From: Burkholderiaceae bacterium
Lineage (GTDB): Bacteria > Pseudomonadota > Gammaproteobacteria > Burkholderiales > Burkholderiaceae_E
Assembly (NCBI GenBank): GCA_016710525.1
Contig: JADJVQ010000062.1
Location: 1-34,593 of the forward strand
Length of the DNA stretch: 34,593 nucleotides
Reading direction: 5' to 3'
Made by a program: the position numbers and the translations under genes. The notes under the pieces were generated by a model. That model searched no databases, had not been told where the DNA came from, and saw nothing but the letters and a program-made list of their open reading frames with translations. This document shows positions 8,670-16,296 of this stretch, piece after piece (position 1 is the first letter of the stretch; the number at the start of each line of letters is the position of its first letter).

Positions 8670-9544
8670 CGGAGAACTCCCGCGGCCAGCAAAGCGCCGC
8701 GTACGATCGGGTGGAAGCCTTCGGCCAGCGGCGTGAGCGGCAGCCGGATGCCTCCTTCGATGCGCCCCATCTGCTGCAGGGCCCACTTGACGGGAATCGG
8801 GTTGGCCTCGACGAACAGCTTCATGTGCAGGGGAATCAGTTCCCGGTTGAGCGCGCACGCCTTGACGAAATCGCCGGCCAGCGCCGCCGCGCACAAGCGG
8901 GCCATCGGACCGGGCGCCACATTGGCGGTGACTGAAATGACGCCATGGCCGCCCACCGCCATCAGGGCGAGCGCGGAGTCGTCGTTGCCGCTGTACACCG
9001 CGAAATGGGCCGGCAGACGAGCGAGCAGTTCGGCCCCGCGCGGCAGGTCGCCGGTGGCATCCTTCAAGCCGACGATGCCGGGCACCTCGGCCAGGCGCAA
9101 CACGGTGTCGTTGCTCATGTCGCACACCGTGCGGCCGGGCACGTTGTACAGAATCTGCGGCAGGTCGACCGCTTCGGCCACGGCCTTGAAGTGGCGATAC
9201 AAGCCTTCCTGGCTGGGCTTGTTGTAGTAAGGCACGACCTGCAGGCTGGCCTTGGCGCCGACTTCAGCGGCAAAGCGCGTGAGTTCGATCGCCTCGCGCG
9301 TCGAGTTCCCGCCGGTGCCGGCGATGATCGGGATTCGCCCGGCCACCTGCTCGACGGCAACCCGGATGAGCTCGCTGTGTTCATCGACATCGACGGTGGG
9401 CGATTCACCGGTCGTGCCCACCGCGACGATGGCGGCCGTGCCCTCTGCGACATGCCAGTCGATGAGTTGACGGTAGCGCTGCAGGTCGAGGCTGCCGTCT
9501 TCGTGCATCGGGGTCACGATCGCGACAATGCTTCCTTTGATCAT
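8666..9544 (-). CDS. dapA: 4-hydroxy-tetrahydrodipicolinate synthase
   Basis: DapA condenses pyruvate with aspartate semialdehyde, the first committed step of lysine and diaminopimelate synthesis. The 292-residue length and numbering match E. coli: Schiff-base Lys161 (GLKDATGD), Tyr133 (YNVPGRT), Arg138 and the Thr44-Thr45 pair in VGTTGES. The protein is cytosolic and forms a TIM barrel. Its last codon overlaps the bamC start. The upstream methyltransferase gene is 45 bp away; a TAGAAT (9587-9592, minus) overlapping that gene's stop could be a local -10. Confidence 0.97.
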   Translation of the reverse strand: MIKGSIVAIVTPMHEDGSLDLQRYRQLIDWHVAEGTAAIVAVGTTGESPTVDVDEHSELIRVAVEQVAGRIPIIAGTGGNSTREAIELTRFAAEVGAKASLQVVPYYNKPSQEGLYRHFKAVAEAVDLPQILYNVPGRTVCDMSNDTVLRLAEVPGIVGLKDATGDLPRGAELLARLPAHFAVYSGNDDSALALMAVGGHGVISVTANVAPGPMARLCAAALAGDFVKACALNRELIPLHMKLFVEANPIPVKWALQQMGRIEGGIRLPLTPLAEGFHPIVRGALLAAGVLR

Positions 9545-9589
9545 GGTCGGTAACTTCCGTGCGGATGCCGGTTCGGCAAAGCCGCAATT

Positions 9590-10219
9590 CTAGCCGACGA
9601 AGCCCTGCCCGCCCGATTGGGGTTGGCCACCGGCCGGCTCCAGGGGGTAGCGCGTGAGCTCGACGGGTGCGCGAGCCGCCGCCAGCCGCTGCACGACGGC
9701 CCCGCTGCCGCGCGCCACGAAGCCGTGTTCGTAGGCCAGCACCAGCAGCCCATGGCGCGCCGCCCACCCGAAAAGCTCGCCCGGTTCGAGCAGGAACGCC
9801 GGATTGGTGGGGCGCCCAAAACGGGCGTTTCCCGCGGCGAAGGTTTCGTAGAGCATCAGCCCCCCCGGCGCCAGGCAGGCCGGCAGCAGGTCGAGCCGCG
9901 GGCGAAACAGGTAGTTGGCCACCACGATCGCATCGAACTGGCCAGCCGGCGCCAGTTCGGACGGCCAGGGCGCGCCCTCGAGATCGGCGCACAGGGCCTG
10001 CGCACCCGCCGGCAGACGGGCCAGCGCGTCGCGATCGCGATCCACCGCGAGCACGCCGGCCCCCCTGGCCAACGCCGCCACGGTGTTGCGTCCGTGGCCG
10101 CAGGCCAGGTCGAGCACGCGCGCCTGAGGCCCCAGAAAGGCCATCCATCGGACCATCCAGGCACTGGGCTGGGGGCGCGGGGGCGGGTGGGATACTGTGT
10201 TTTCGGTGACCATGGGCAT
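9590..10219 (-). CDS. class I SAM-dependent methyltransferase
   Basis: A 209-residue Rossmann-fold methyltransferase. Motif I is VLDLACGHGRNT (35-46), the acidic end of strand 2 is VLAVDRDRDAL, and strand 4 is FDAIVVANYLFRP, followed by LAPGGLMLYETFAAGN. The latter part resembles the TehB/SAM-methyltransferase group common upstream of dapA in Burkholderiales. The substrate is unknown. Two starts six bases apart (10219 and 10213) are possible and neither has a strong Shine-Dalgarno. It heads the run methyltransferase-dapA-bamC-MBL hydrolase and is divergent from the GGDEF-EAL gene. Confidence 0.85.
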   Translation of the reverse strand: MPMVTENTVSHPPPRPQPSAWMVRWMAFLGPQARVLDLACGHGRNTVAALARGAGVLAVDRDRDALARLPAGAQALCADLEGAPWPSELAPAGQFDAIVVANYLFRPRLDLLPACLAPGGLMLYETFAAGNARFGRPTNPAFLLEPGELFGWAARHGLLVLAYEHGFVARGSGAVVQRLAAARAPVELTRYPLEPAGGQPQSGGQGFVG

Positions 10220-10332
10220 CCCGGAAAAAGAGGCGTGAACAAGACGCAGTTTAGCGATCAGGCGGTGGCGCCGAGCCTTCGTTCCTCACCGGCGGGCGGG
10301 CGAGCCCGGCCTATCTGCCGGCACTGTGGCTG

Positions 10333-13119
10333 GTGCCCGTCAGCCTGGTGCTGGCCGCGGGCGCCGCCGCCGGCTGGCTCGGCTGGCCGCTGGCGCTGGG
10401 TTTGGTCTGCCTTGGAACCCTGGGCGCGGCCGCCTCGTCCTGGCATCTGGGCCGCCAGGAGGCGCTCCAGCTGGCCAGTCTGCGCCAGCGCGCCGCCGAG
10501 CTCCAGGAACTCAATGCCCAGCATGCGATGGCCGAGTACCTGGGCGCTTTCGGCACCTGGACCATCGAGCGCCGGGCCGACGGCAAGGGCAGCTCGCGTT
10601 TCGTCTGGAGCAGCGGCTGCTTTCGCCTGTTCGGGTTCCCGGCGGCAGGCGGCGAACCCGCGCTGCTGCAGTTCGCCGACGCCATCCACAGTGACGACCG
10701 CGAGCGCTGGACCCAGGCCCATCGGCGCGCCCTGCGCCAGGGCGGCGAGGCACGCATCGAATACCGCTTCCTGCCCGAGGGGCGTGACCCGATCTGGATC
10801 CGATCGGTCGGCCGTGCCGAGCGCGACGACAGCGGCCAGATCGTGCGCCTGAGCGGCATGGCGCAGGACATCACCGGCATCCGTGCGATGCAGCAGCAGC
10901 TGGCCGCCAGCGAGGCCAAGTTCCGCGAACTGACCCAGCTCAGTTCCGACTGGATCTGGGAATCCGACTCCCATCACCGCTGGTCCTATCTTTCCGAAAG
11001 CGCCAGCGTGGTCCTGGGCCGCTGGGTGCTGGCGCTGGTCGGGCGCGCGGTCTGGGAACTTCCGACGACCCAGCACGCCTTCGAGCAGCCCGACTGGGGC
11101 CGGCTGCGCGCCTCGATGGAATCGCAGGCTCCGATCGAAGACTTCGAGTATCCGGTGATCGACCCGGAAGGCCAGGTGCGCTTCCTGTCGATCAGCGGCC
11201 GCGCGATCTTCGATACATCCGGCCACTTCATCGGCTATCGCGGCGTGGGCCGCAACATCACTCGCGAAAAGCAGCAGCGGCTGCTGCTCAAGATCGAGAG
11301 CGACATCGCGACGATCATGCGCGAGCAGAGCGATCCCGAACGGGTGGTCACCGCGATCCTGATCACCCTGTGCGGGGTGATCGGCTGGAGCGGCGGCGCG
11401 CACCTGACGCGGCTGCCCGGGCGCGAGGCCTACAGCGTGCAGGAGCGCTGGGGCTATCCCGCGTTCACGCGGATGATCGCCGATCTGCCCGAATCGGTGC
11501 CGCTGCTGACCGGCACCGCCGAAGGCCGGGCCTGGGAGACCGGCCGCGCGCACTGGGCCAACGACCTGGCGCTGGAGCCGCAGCTGGCGCAGCGCTTCCA
11601 GGCCGAGCGGCTGGCCGCGCAGGCGATCTTCCTGGCGCCGATCCTCGACGAGAACGGCAAGGTGCTGTCGATGCTGCTGTTCCTGTCGCCGGCTTCGTTC
11701 AACGCCGAACGCTTTTTCGACCAGGTGGCCGAGATCCTGTCGCGCAATCTGTCGATGTACCTGCAGCGAAAGGCGGCCGAGCGGCGCCTGACGCACCGTT
11801 CGCTGCACGATGCGCTGACCGACCTGCCCAACCGGGTCTACCTGACCCACCAGCTCGAGACCCGCCTGGCGCGCCAGGAACCCGCGGCCGTGCTGTACAT
11901 CGACCTCGACCGCTACAAGATCATCAACGACACACTGGGCCATTCGGTGGGCGACCAGGTGCTGATCGAGGTCGCCCAGCGCCTGCGCGACACGATCCGC
12001 AGCCAGGACGTGGCCGGTCGCATCGGCGGGGACGAATTCATCGTGCTGCTGTCGAACCTGGCGGAGCGCGCGGAGATCGAGCGCATCGCGCGCCGGATCC
12101 TGGGCGCCATCGAAAAACCCTTCGTGCTGATGAACCGGGCCTACTTCCTGTCGGCCAGCATCGGCGTGTCGATCTCGCCCGACGACGGCAGCGATGCGAC
12201 GCTGCTGATCAAATGCGCCGACAGCGCGATGTACCAGGTGAAGTCCGAAGGACGCAACGATGTGCGCTTTTTTGCCGGCGGCATGTCCGACGAGCGCAGC
12301 GAACAGCTGCAGCTGGCCGGCGAGCTGCCCCTGGCCATGCAGCGCGGCGAGGTCGATCTGCACTATCAGCCGATCCTCGACGTCGCGGATCGGCGGGTGA
12401 TCGGCTTCGAGGCGCTGCTGCGCTGGCAGCACCCCACGCGTGGACTGCTGCTGCCGGACCGCTTCCTGCCGGTGGCCGAGCAGAGCAACCTGATTCGCGA
12501 GATCGGGCTGTGGGCGCTGCGCCGGGCGGTCGAAGACCGCATCGAACTCGGCCTGGCCACCTGCCCGGATGCCGCCGTGTCGGTGAACATCTCGGCGCGC
12601 CAGTTCACCGAGGACGGATTCCTGTCCAGCCTGAATGCCCTGATGAACGAGCGCGCCTTTCCGCCCCGGCTGCTGCAGATCGAGCTCACCGAGAGCGCGT
12701 TCATCGAGCACCCCGAACGCACGGTCACGCTGATCGCCGAACTGCGCCGGCTGGGCGTGCGCGTGATCATCGACAACTTCGGCACCGGGTACGCGTCGCT
12801 GTCGTACCTGAAGAATCTGCCCGTCGACGGCCTGAAGATCGACCAGGTGTTCGTGCGCGGACTGCCGGAGGACCGCGGCAACGCGGCGATCGTCCAGGCC
12901 ATCACGACGCTGTGCGCCAAGCTGGGCCTGCAGGCCATGGCCGAAGGGGTCGAGACCCTCGAGGAACTCAAGGCGCTGCGCTCGCTGGACTGCGACCGCC
13001 TGCAGGGCACGCTGATCGCCGAGCCGCTGCCGTACCCGCGCCTGGCCGCGTTCCTCGAAACCCTGCCCGAAGTCAGGCGCATGCATCTGGTGCAGGCCGG
13101 TGCCGCGCCGGCCGCCTGA
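10333..13119 (+). CDS. membrane PAS-PAS-GAF-GGDEF-EAL cyclic-di-GMP signalling protein
   Basis: The open frame gives 928 residues: a hydrophobic N-terminal segment (about 3-35), PAS/PAC domains (about 68-190 and 195-318), a GAF-like domain (about 320-478), GGDEF (about 485-645) and EAL (about 660-910). The cyclase signature GGDEF (565-569) is intact, and RSQD at 556-559 lies five residues before it, the spacing of the inhibitory I-site. In the EAL domain, E693-A-L, N752, ELTE, K835, E871 and Q891 are present. The usual DDFGTG, however, is D814-N815-FGTG, so a metal-site Asp is changed. GTG at 10333 starts inside or just before the membrane helix. A better start may be GTG at 10235 in another frame, which joins this frame if one G is added near 10291-10300. 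Net activity (cyclase or phosphodiesterase) is unclear. Confidence 0.93.
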   Translation: MPVSLVLAAGAAAGWLGWPLALGLVCLGTLGAAASSWHLGRQEALQLASLRQRAAELQELNAQHAMAEYLGAFGTWTIERRADGKGSSRFVWSSGCFRLFGFPAAGGEPALLQFADAIHSDDRERWTQAHRRALRQGGEARIEYRFLPEGRDPIWIRSVGRAERDDSGQIVRLSGMAQDITGIRAMQQQLAASEAKFRELTQLSSDWIWESDSHHRWSYLSESASVVLGRWVLALVGRAVWELPTTQHAFEQPDWGRLRASMESQAPIEDFEYPVIDPEGQVRFLSISGRAIFDTSGHFIGYRGVGRNITREKQQRLLLKIESDIATIMREQSDPERVVTAILITLCGVIGWSGGAHLTRLPGREAYSVQERWGYPAFTRMIADLPESVPLLTGTAEGRAWETGRAHWANDLALEPQLAQRFQAERLAAQAIFLAPILDENGKVLSMLLFLSPASFNAERFFDQVAEILSRNLSMYLQRKAAERRLTHRSLHDALTDLPNRVYLTHQLETRLARQEPAAVLYIDLDRYKIINDTLGHSVGDQVLIEVAQRLRDTIRSQDVAGRIGGDEFIVLLSNLAERAEIERIARRILGAIEKPFVLMNRAYFLSASIGVSISPDDGSDATLLIKCADSAMYQVKSEGRNDVRFFAGGMSDERSEQLQLAGELPLAMQRGEVDLHYQPILDVADRRVIGFEALLRWQHPTRGLLLPDRFLPVAEQSNLIREIGLWALRRAVEDRIELGLATCPDAAVSVNISARQFTEDGFLSSLNALMNERAFPPRLLQIELTESAFIEHPERTVTLIAELRRLGVRVIIDNFGTGYASLSYLKNLPVDGLKIDQVFVRGLPEDRGNAAIVQAITTLCAKLGLQAMAEGVETLEELKALRSLDCDRLQGTLIAEPLPYPRLAAFLETLPEVRRMHLVQAGAAPAA

Positions 13120-13146
13120 CCCGGCGGTCTGCCCCCCTGCCGCCCC

Positions 13147-13569
13147 ATGACCGCCGCGCGCCCGCGAGTTGCCGACCGCGCCAGCACTCCCTGCCCCTGC
13201 GACACCGGCCGCCCCTACGCGGCATGCTGCGGGCGCTGGCACAGCGGCCCGCTGGCCGGCCAGGCGCCGGATCCGGTCAGCCTGATGCGCTCCCGATACA
13301 GCGCCTTCGTGCTCGACGAGCGCGACTACCTGCTGCGCACCTGGCATCCCAGCACCCGGCCGCACGCGCTCGCCCCGCCCGAGCCCGGCCTGCGCTGGCT
13401 CGGGCTGTCGGTGCGCCGCCAAGAAGTCCAGGATGGCGCCGAGGTGGTCGAGTTCGTCGCACGCAGCAAGCTCGCCAAACGGGCCAGCCGCCTGCACGAG
13501 GTCAGCCGGTTCGTGAAGGAAGACGGGCGCTGGTATTACCTGGACGGCGACCCCGGCGCCAGCGGCTGA
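13147..13569 (+). CDS. ychJ: UPF0225/YchJ family SEC-C protein
   Basis: A 140-residue cytosolic protein with an N-terminal SEC-C zinc-binding motif CPCDTGRPYAACCGR (16-30), then the YchJ core: LMRSRYSAFVLDERDYLLRTWHPSTRP, WLGL, VEFVARSK and a closing REDGRWYYLDG-like strand (here KEDGRWYYLDG). The family has a cystatin/NTF2-like fold and no established reaction. It starts 27 bp after the GGDEF-EAL gene and is convergent with the HD gene 30 bp away. Its last codons and stop are duplicated in tandem just downstream. Confidence 0.88.
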   Translation: MTAARPRVADRASTPCPCDTGRPYAACCGRWHSGPLAGQAPDPVSLMRSRYSAFVLDERDYLLRTWHPSTRPHALAPPEPGLRWLGLSVRRQEVQDGAEVVEFVARSKLAKRASRLHEVSRFVKEDGRWYYLDGDPGASG

Positions 13570-13600
13570 TCCAGCGACCCCGGTGCCAGCGACTGATCGT
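13547..13600. repeat. 27-bp tandem duplication of the ychJ 3' end
   Basis: Units 13547-13573 and 13574-13600 are adjacent and identical at 23 of 27 positions. Each contains a GCGACCCCGG start and a TGATC end. The first unit holds the last ychJ codons and its TGA; the second encodes nearly the same residues and a second TGA in the same frame. The copy abuts the stop codon of the convergent HD gene. Confidence 0.85.
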
Positions 13601-14244
13601 CAGCGCCCGGCCAGTCCCTCGAAAGCACCGACGGTGCGCTCGATCTCGGCGAGCACCGACCACACCAGCGCATCGGACGGCAGGCCTTCTTCGAGCAGGG
13701 CCTCGCGATAGGCCTCGATCAGGGCGCGGTAGTACCACATCGTGCCGTCGCGCCCGCCATTGAACCGCTCCCAGAGGCGCTCGCCGATGCGCCGGTAATC
13801 GGCCAGGATGCAGCGCGCGTTGTGCAGCTTGTCGCACATCGACACCAGCCGCACCGGAGCTGGCGCCGCGCGCAAGTGGGCGATGTAAGCCAGCTTGCGC
13901 TCGTTCCAGAGCGCGCGATTGCCATTCTCGCGGTCTTTTTCGGTCTGCGATTCGGCGTCCGAGCAGCCGACCACGATCGCCAGCACGGCCGGCCCGAAGC
14001 GCTGTTCGATGTCCCGCATCATGGCCTGCGGATCGTCGCCCGATCGGTCTTCGATGGCGTCGTGCAGCAGCGCGCCGATCGTCTCGTCCTCGCTGCCGCC
14101 ATGCTCCATGACCAGCGCCGCCACCGACATCAGATGCGACACGTACGGGATGTCGGTGGTCTTGCGCAGATGCCCGCGGTGCACGTCGTCGGCCCACGCC
14201 AGCGCCTGGCCGAGCCGGGCGGTAAAGACTCGCGGACCATTCAT
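13600..14244 (-). CDS. small HD-domain hydrolase, RelA/SpoT-hydrolase-like
   Basis: The 214-residue stand-alone HD protein is similar to the hydrolase half of SpoT and to small alarmone hydrolases (Mesh1 type). Visible: the RKTTDIPYVSHLM element (His37), the metal motif LLHDAIED (H61-D62, E65-D66), RFGPAVLAIVVGCSD, and MCDKLHNA (Asp138), which corresponds to ADKLHN in SpoT. There is no synthetase domain. I chose the ATG at 14244 because GAGGAG lies seven bases ahead of it; more upstream starts lie inside trpS. It follows trpS by 10 bp, so the two are probably cotranscribed. Hydrolysis of (p)ppGpp is inferred from motifs. Another nucleotide or nucleoside polyphosphate is possible. Confidence 0.83.
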   Translation of the reverse strand: MNGPRVFTARLGQALAWADDVHRGHLRKTTDIPYVSHLMSVAALVMEHGGSEDETIGALLHDAIEDRSGDDPQAMMRDIEQRFGPAVLAIVVGCSDAESQTEKDRENGNRALWNERKLAYIAHLRAAPAPVRLVSMCDKLHNARCILADYRRIGERLWERFNGGRDGTMWYYRALIEAYREALLEEGLPSDALVWSVLAEIERTVGAFEGLAGR

Positions 14245-14254
14245 CGTGCGCTCC

Positions 14255-15457
14255 TCAGCGGTACGCCAGGCCCATGGCCTCGCGGACATCGCGCATGGTT
14301 TCCTGAGCCAGCGCGCGCGCCTTGTCGCAGCCATCGGCCATGATGGCGCGGACCAGCGCGGGGTCGTCCAGGTAAGGCTGGGCGCGCTCGTGGAACACGG
14401 CCTGTTCGCTCAGCACCGCATCGATCACCGGCTGCTTGCACTCCAGGCAGCCGATGCCCGCACTGCGGCAGCCGCTGGCGGCCCACTCGCGGGTGGCTTC
14501 GCCGGAATACACCTGGTGCAGCTGCCACACCGGGCAGCGTTCGGGCTCGCCCGGATCGGTGCGCCGCACCCGCGCCGGATCGGTGGGCATGGTGCGGATC
14601 TTCTTGGTGACCGAAGCGGGGTCGTCGCGCATCGCCAGCGCATTGCCGTAGCTCTTGCTCATCTTCTGGCCATCGAGCCCGGGCAGGCGGGAGGCCTCGG
14701 TGAGCAGCGCCTGCGGCTCGGACAGGATGCGCCGGCTGCTGCCCTCGAGAAAGCCCACCAGCCGCTCGCGATCGGCCTGCCCCAGGCTGGCGGCGCCGGC
14801 CAGCAGCTCGCGCCCCTGCTGGGCGGCGGCTTCGTCGCCCTGCTCCTGGAAGCGGGTTCGCAGCTCCAGATACAGCTTGCCGCCCTTGCCGCCCAGCTTC
14901 TTGACCGACTCGCGTGCCTTCGCCTCGAATCCGGCCTCGCGGCCGTACAGGTGATTGAAGCGCCGCGCGACCTCGCGCGTCAGCTCGATGTGCGGCACCT
15001 GGTCCTCGCCCACCGGCACCCAGGACGCGCGATACATCAGGATGTCGGCCGACTGCAGCAGCGGATAGCCCAGGAACCCGTAGGTGGCCAGATCGCGGTC
15101 GGCGAGCTTTTCCTGCTGGTCCTTGTAGGTGGGCACGCGCTCGAGCCAGCCCAGCGGCGTGCCCATCGACAGCAGCAGGTGCAGCTCGGCGTGCTCGGGC
15201 ACCCGGCTCTGGATGAACAGCACCGACTGCTTCGGATCGATGCCGGCGGCCAGCCAGTCGATCACCATCTCCCAGACACTGGCCTCGATGACCTCGGGCG
15301 AGTCGTAGTGCGTCGTGAGCGCATGCCAGTCGGCCACGAAGAAGTGGCAGGGGTACTCGCTTTGCAGGCGGACCCAGTTCTTCAGGGCGCCGTGGTAATG
15401 GCCCAGGTGCAGCGCGCCGGTGGGGCGCATGCCGGAGACGACTCGTTCGGGAGACAT
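14255..15457 (-). CDS. trpS: tryptophanyl-tRNA synthetase
   Basis: A class I aminoacyl-tRNA synthetase of 400 residues. The HIGH-type motif is HLGH (17-20) and the KMSKS loop is intact (265-269). GDQVPHIELTRE-like sequence (EDQVPHIELTRE, 151-162) is the tryptophanyl-tRNA synthetase hallmark. The protein is about 60 residues longer than the E. coli enzyme. The extra part lies around 178-245 and is charged (KKLGGKGGKLYLELR and following), as in other betaproteobacterial forms. The start at 15457 gives MSPERVVSGMRPTG, the normal N-terminus. A GC-rich hairpin directly abuts the start codon. Confidence 0.96.
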   Translation of the reverse strand: MSPERVVSGMRPTGALHLGHYHGALKNWVRLQSEYPCHFFVADWHALTTHYDSPEVIEASVWEMVIDWLAAGIDPKQSVLFIQSRVPEHAELHLLLSMGTPLGWLERVPTYKDQQEKLADRDLATYGFLGYPLLQSADILMYRASWVPVGEDQVPHIELTREVARRFNHLYGREAGFEAKARESVKKLGGKGGKLYLELRTRFQEQGDEAAAQQGRELLAGAASLGQADRERLVGFLEGSSRRILSEPQALLTEASRLPGLDGQKMSKSYGNALAMRDDPASVTKKIRTMPTDPARVRRTDPGEPERCPVWQLHQVYSGEATREWAASGCRSAGIGCLECKQPVIDAVLSEQAVFHERAQPYLDDPALVRAIMADGCDKARALAQETMRDVREAMGLAYR

Positions 15458-15474
15458 GGCAAGGCGGCCTTGCC
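15458..15474 (-). promoter_or_regulatory. hairpin abutting the trpS start codon
   Basis: On the minus strand GGCAAGG-CCG-CCTTGCC forms a perfect 7-bp stem with a 3-nt loop, and its last base immediately precedes the trpS ATG. The only Shine-Dalgarno-like sequence (AAGG) is inside the stem, so folding would hide it. A translational control role is an inference. Confidence 0.5.
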
Positions 15475-15510
15475 GGTATGGCCGGCTCGGCGAGACAGAA
15501 AGACCCGCCG

Positions 15511-15516
15511 ATTCTA
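15511..15516 (-). promoter_or_regulatory. putative -10 box for trpS
   Basis: TAGAAT on the minus strand, 53 bp upstream of the trpS start in the 115-bp gap after yciO. No clear -35 is seen. The 16-bp repeats begin 20 bp further upstream. Confidence 0.35.
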
Positions 15517-15536
15517 GCGGATGGCCCCGGATCGGC

Positions 15537-15584
15537 GTGCTCAGGCGTCGGCGTGCTCAGGCGTCGGCCTGTTCAGGCGTCGGC
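15537..15584. repeat. three 16-bp tandem repeats at the yciO 3' end
   Basis: Units 15537-15552 and 15553-15568 are identical and 15569-15584 matches them at 14 of 16 positions. On the minus strand each unit contains GCCGACGCCTGA, the last yciO codons with the stop. The array sits between yciO and the putative trpS promoter. Confidence 0.9.
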
Positions 15585-16211
15585 CGACATCTCGATGCGC
15601 CCGTCGACCTTGCCGCAGCCCATCCGCGTGACCATCGGGGTGTCGCCGGTCATGTCGACCACCGTGGTCGGCGAGAAGGGCTGGCCGCCGGCATCGAGCA
15701 CCGCATCGATGCGCCGGGCCAGCCGCTCGAGAATCTCGTCGGCTTCGTGCAGCGGATCGTCTTCGCCGGGCAGGATCAGGCTGGAGCACAGCACCGGTGC
15801 GCCCAGCGCGTCCAGCAGGCCGTTGGCCACCGGCGAGAGTGGAACCCGCAGGCCGATCGTCTTGCGCGACGGGTGCCACAGGCGGCGCGGCACCTCCTTG
15901 GTGGCCGGCAGCACGAAGGTGAACGGACCCGGCGTCCATTCGCGCAGGAACCGGTACTGCCGGTTGTCGACCTGGGCGTACACCGACAGCTCGGACAGGT
16001 CGCGGCACATCAGCGTGAGCAGGTGCTTGTCGTCCAGGCCGCGCAGCGTGCGCAGGCGGTCGACCGCGCCCTTGTCGTCGAGCTGGCAGGCCAGCACATA
16101 ACAGGCATCGGTGGGCAGCGCGATCACCCCGCCGTCGCGCAGCACCTGGGCTGCCTGGCGCAGCAGCCGTTGCTGGGGGGTGTCGGGATGGAGAACGAAA
16201 CGTTGGGTCAT
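15573..16211 (-). CDS. yciO: Sua5/YciO/YrdC-fold protein (YciO family)
   Basis: The 212-residue protein belongs to the Sua5-YciO-YrdC superfamily; the TsaC/Sua5 members make threonylcarbamoyl-AMP for the t6A modification of tRNA. Seen: GVIALPTDACYVLAC at the nucleotide-binding N-terminus, LRTLRGLDDKHLLTLMCRDLSEL, TPGPFTFVLPATKEVPRR, TIGLRVPLSP and VVDMTGDTP. The form (KEVPRR, the long acidic stretch LILPGEDDPLHEADEI) is that of YciO, not TsaC. Whether YciO itself has the full synthase activity is less certain. It lies 85 bp downstream of rnm, the same pairing as in E. coli. The stop codon is inside the 16-bp repeat array. Confidence 0.87.
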   Translation of the reverse strand: MTQRFVLHPDTPQQRLLRQAAQVLRDGGVIALPTDACYVLACQLDDKGAVDRLRTLRGLDDKHLLTLMCRDLSELSVYAQVDNRQYRFLREWTPGPFTFVLPATKEVPRRLWHPSRKTIGLRVPLSPVANGLLDALGAPVLCSSLILPGEDDPLHEADEILERLARRIDAVLDAGGQPFSPTTVVDMTGDTPMVTRMGCGKVDGRIEMSADA

Positions 16212-16296
16212 CGATCGGCCTGGAGGTCAGCGCCCGGCTCGGCGCTTCGGTCGGTGCCGCGGGCGACGCCAGCCTCGGCGCCGCGGACCGCGGCGG

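Noticed and set aside
10258..13497. A 1079-codon open frame on the minus strand opposite the GGDEF-EAL gene
   Set aside because: It is a shadow frame of a high-GC3 gene: composition is Gln/Ala/His/Arg-rich, without domain motifs, and the opposite strand has clear signatures throughout.
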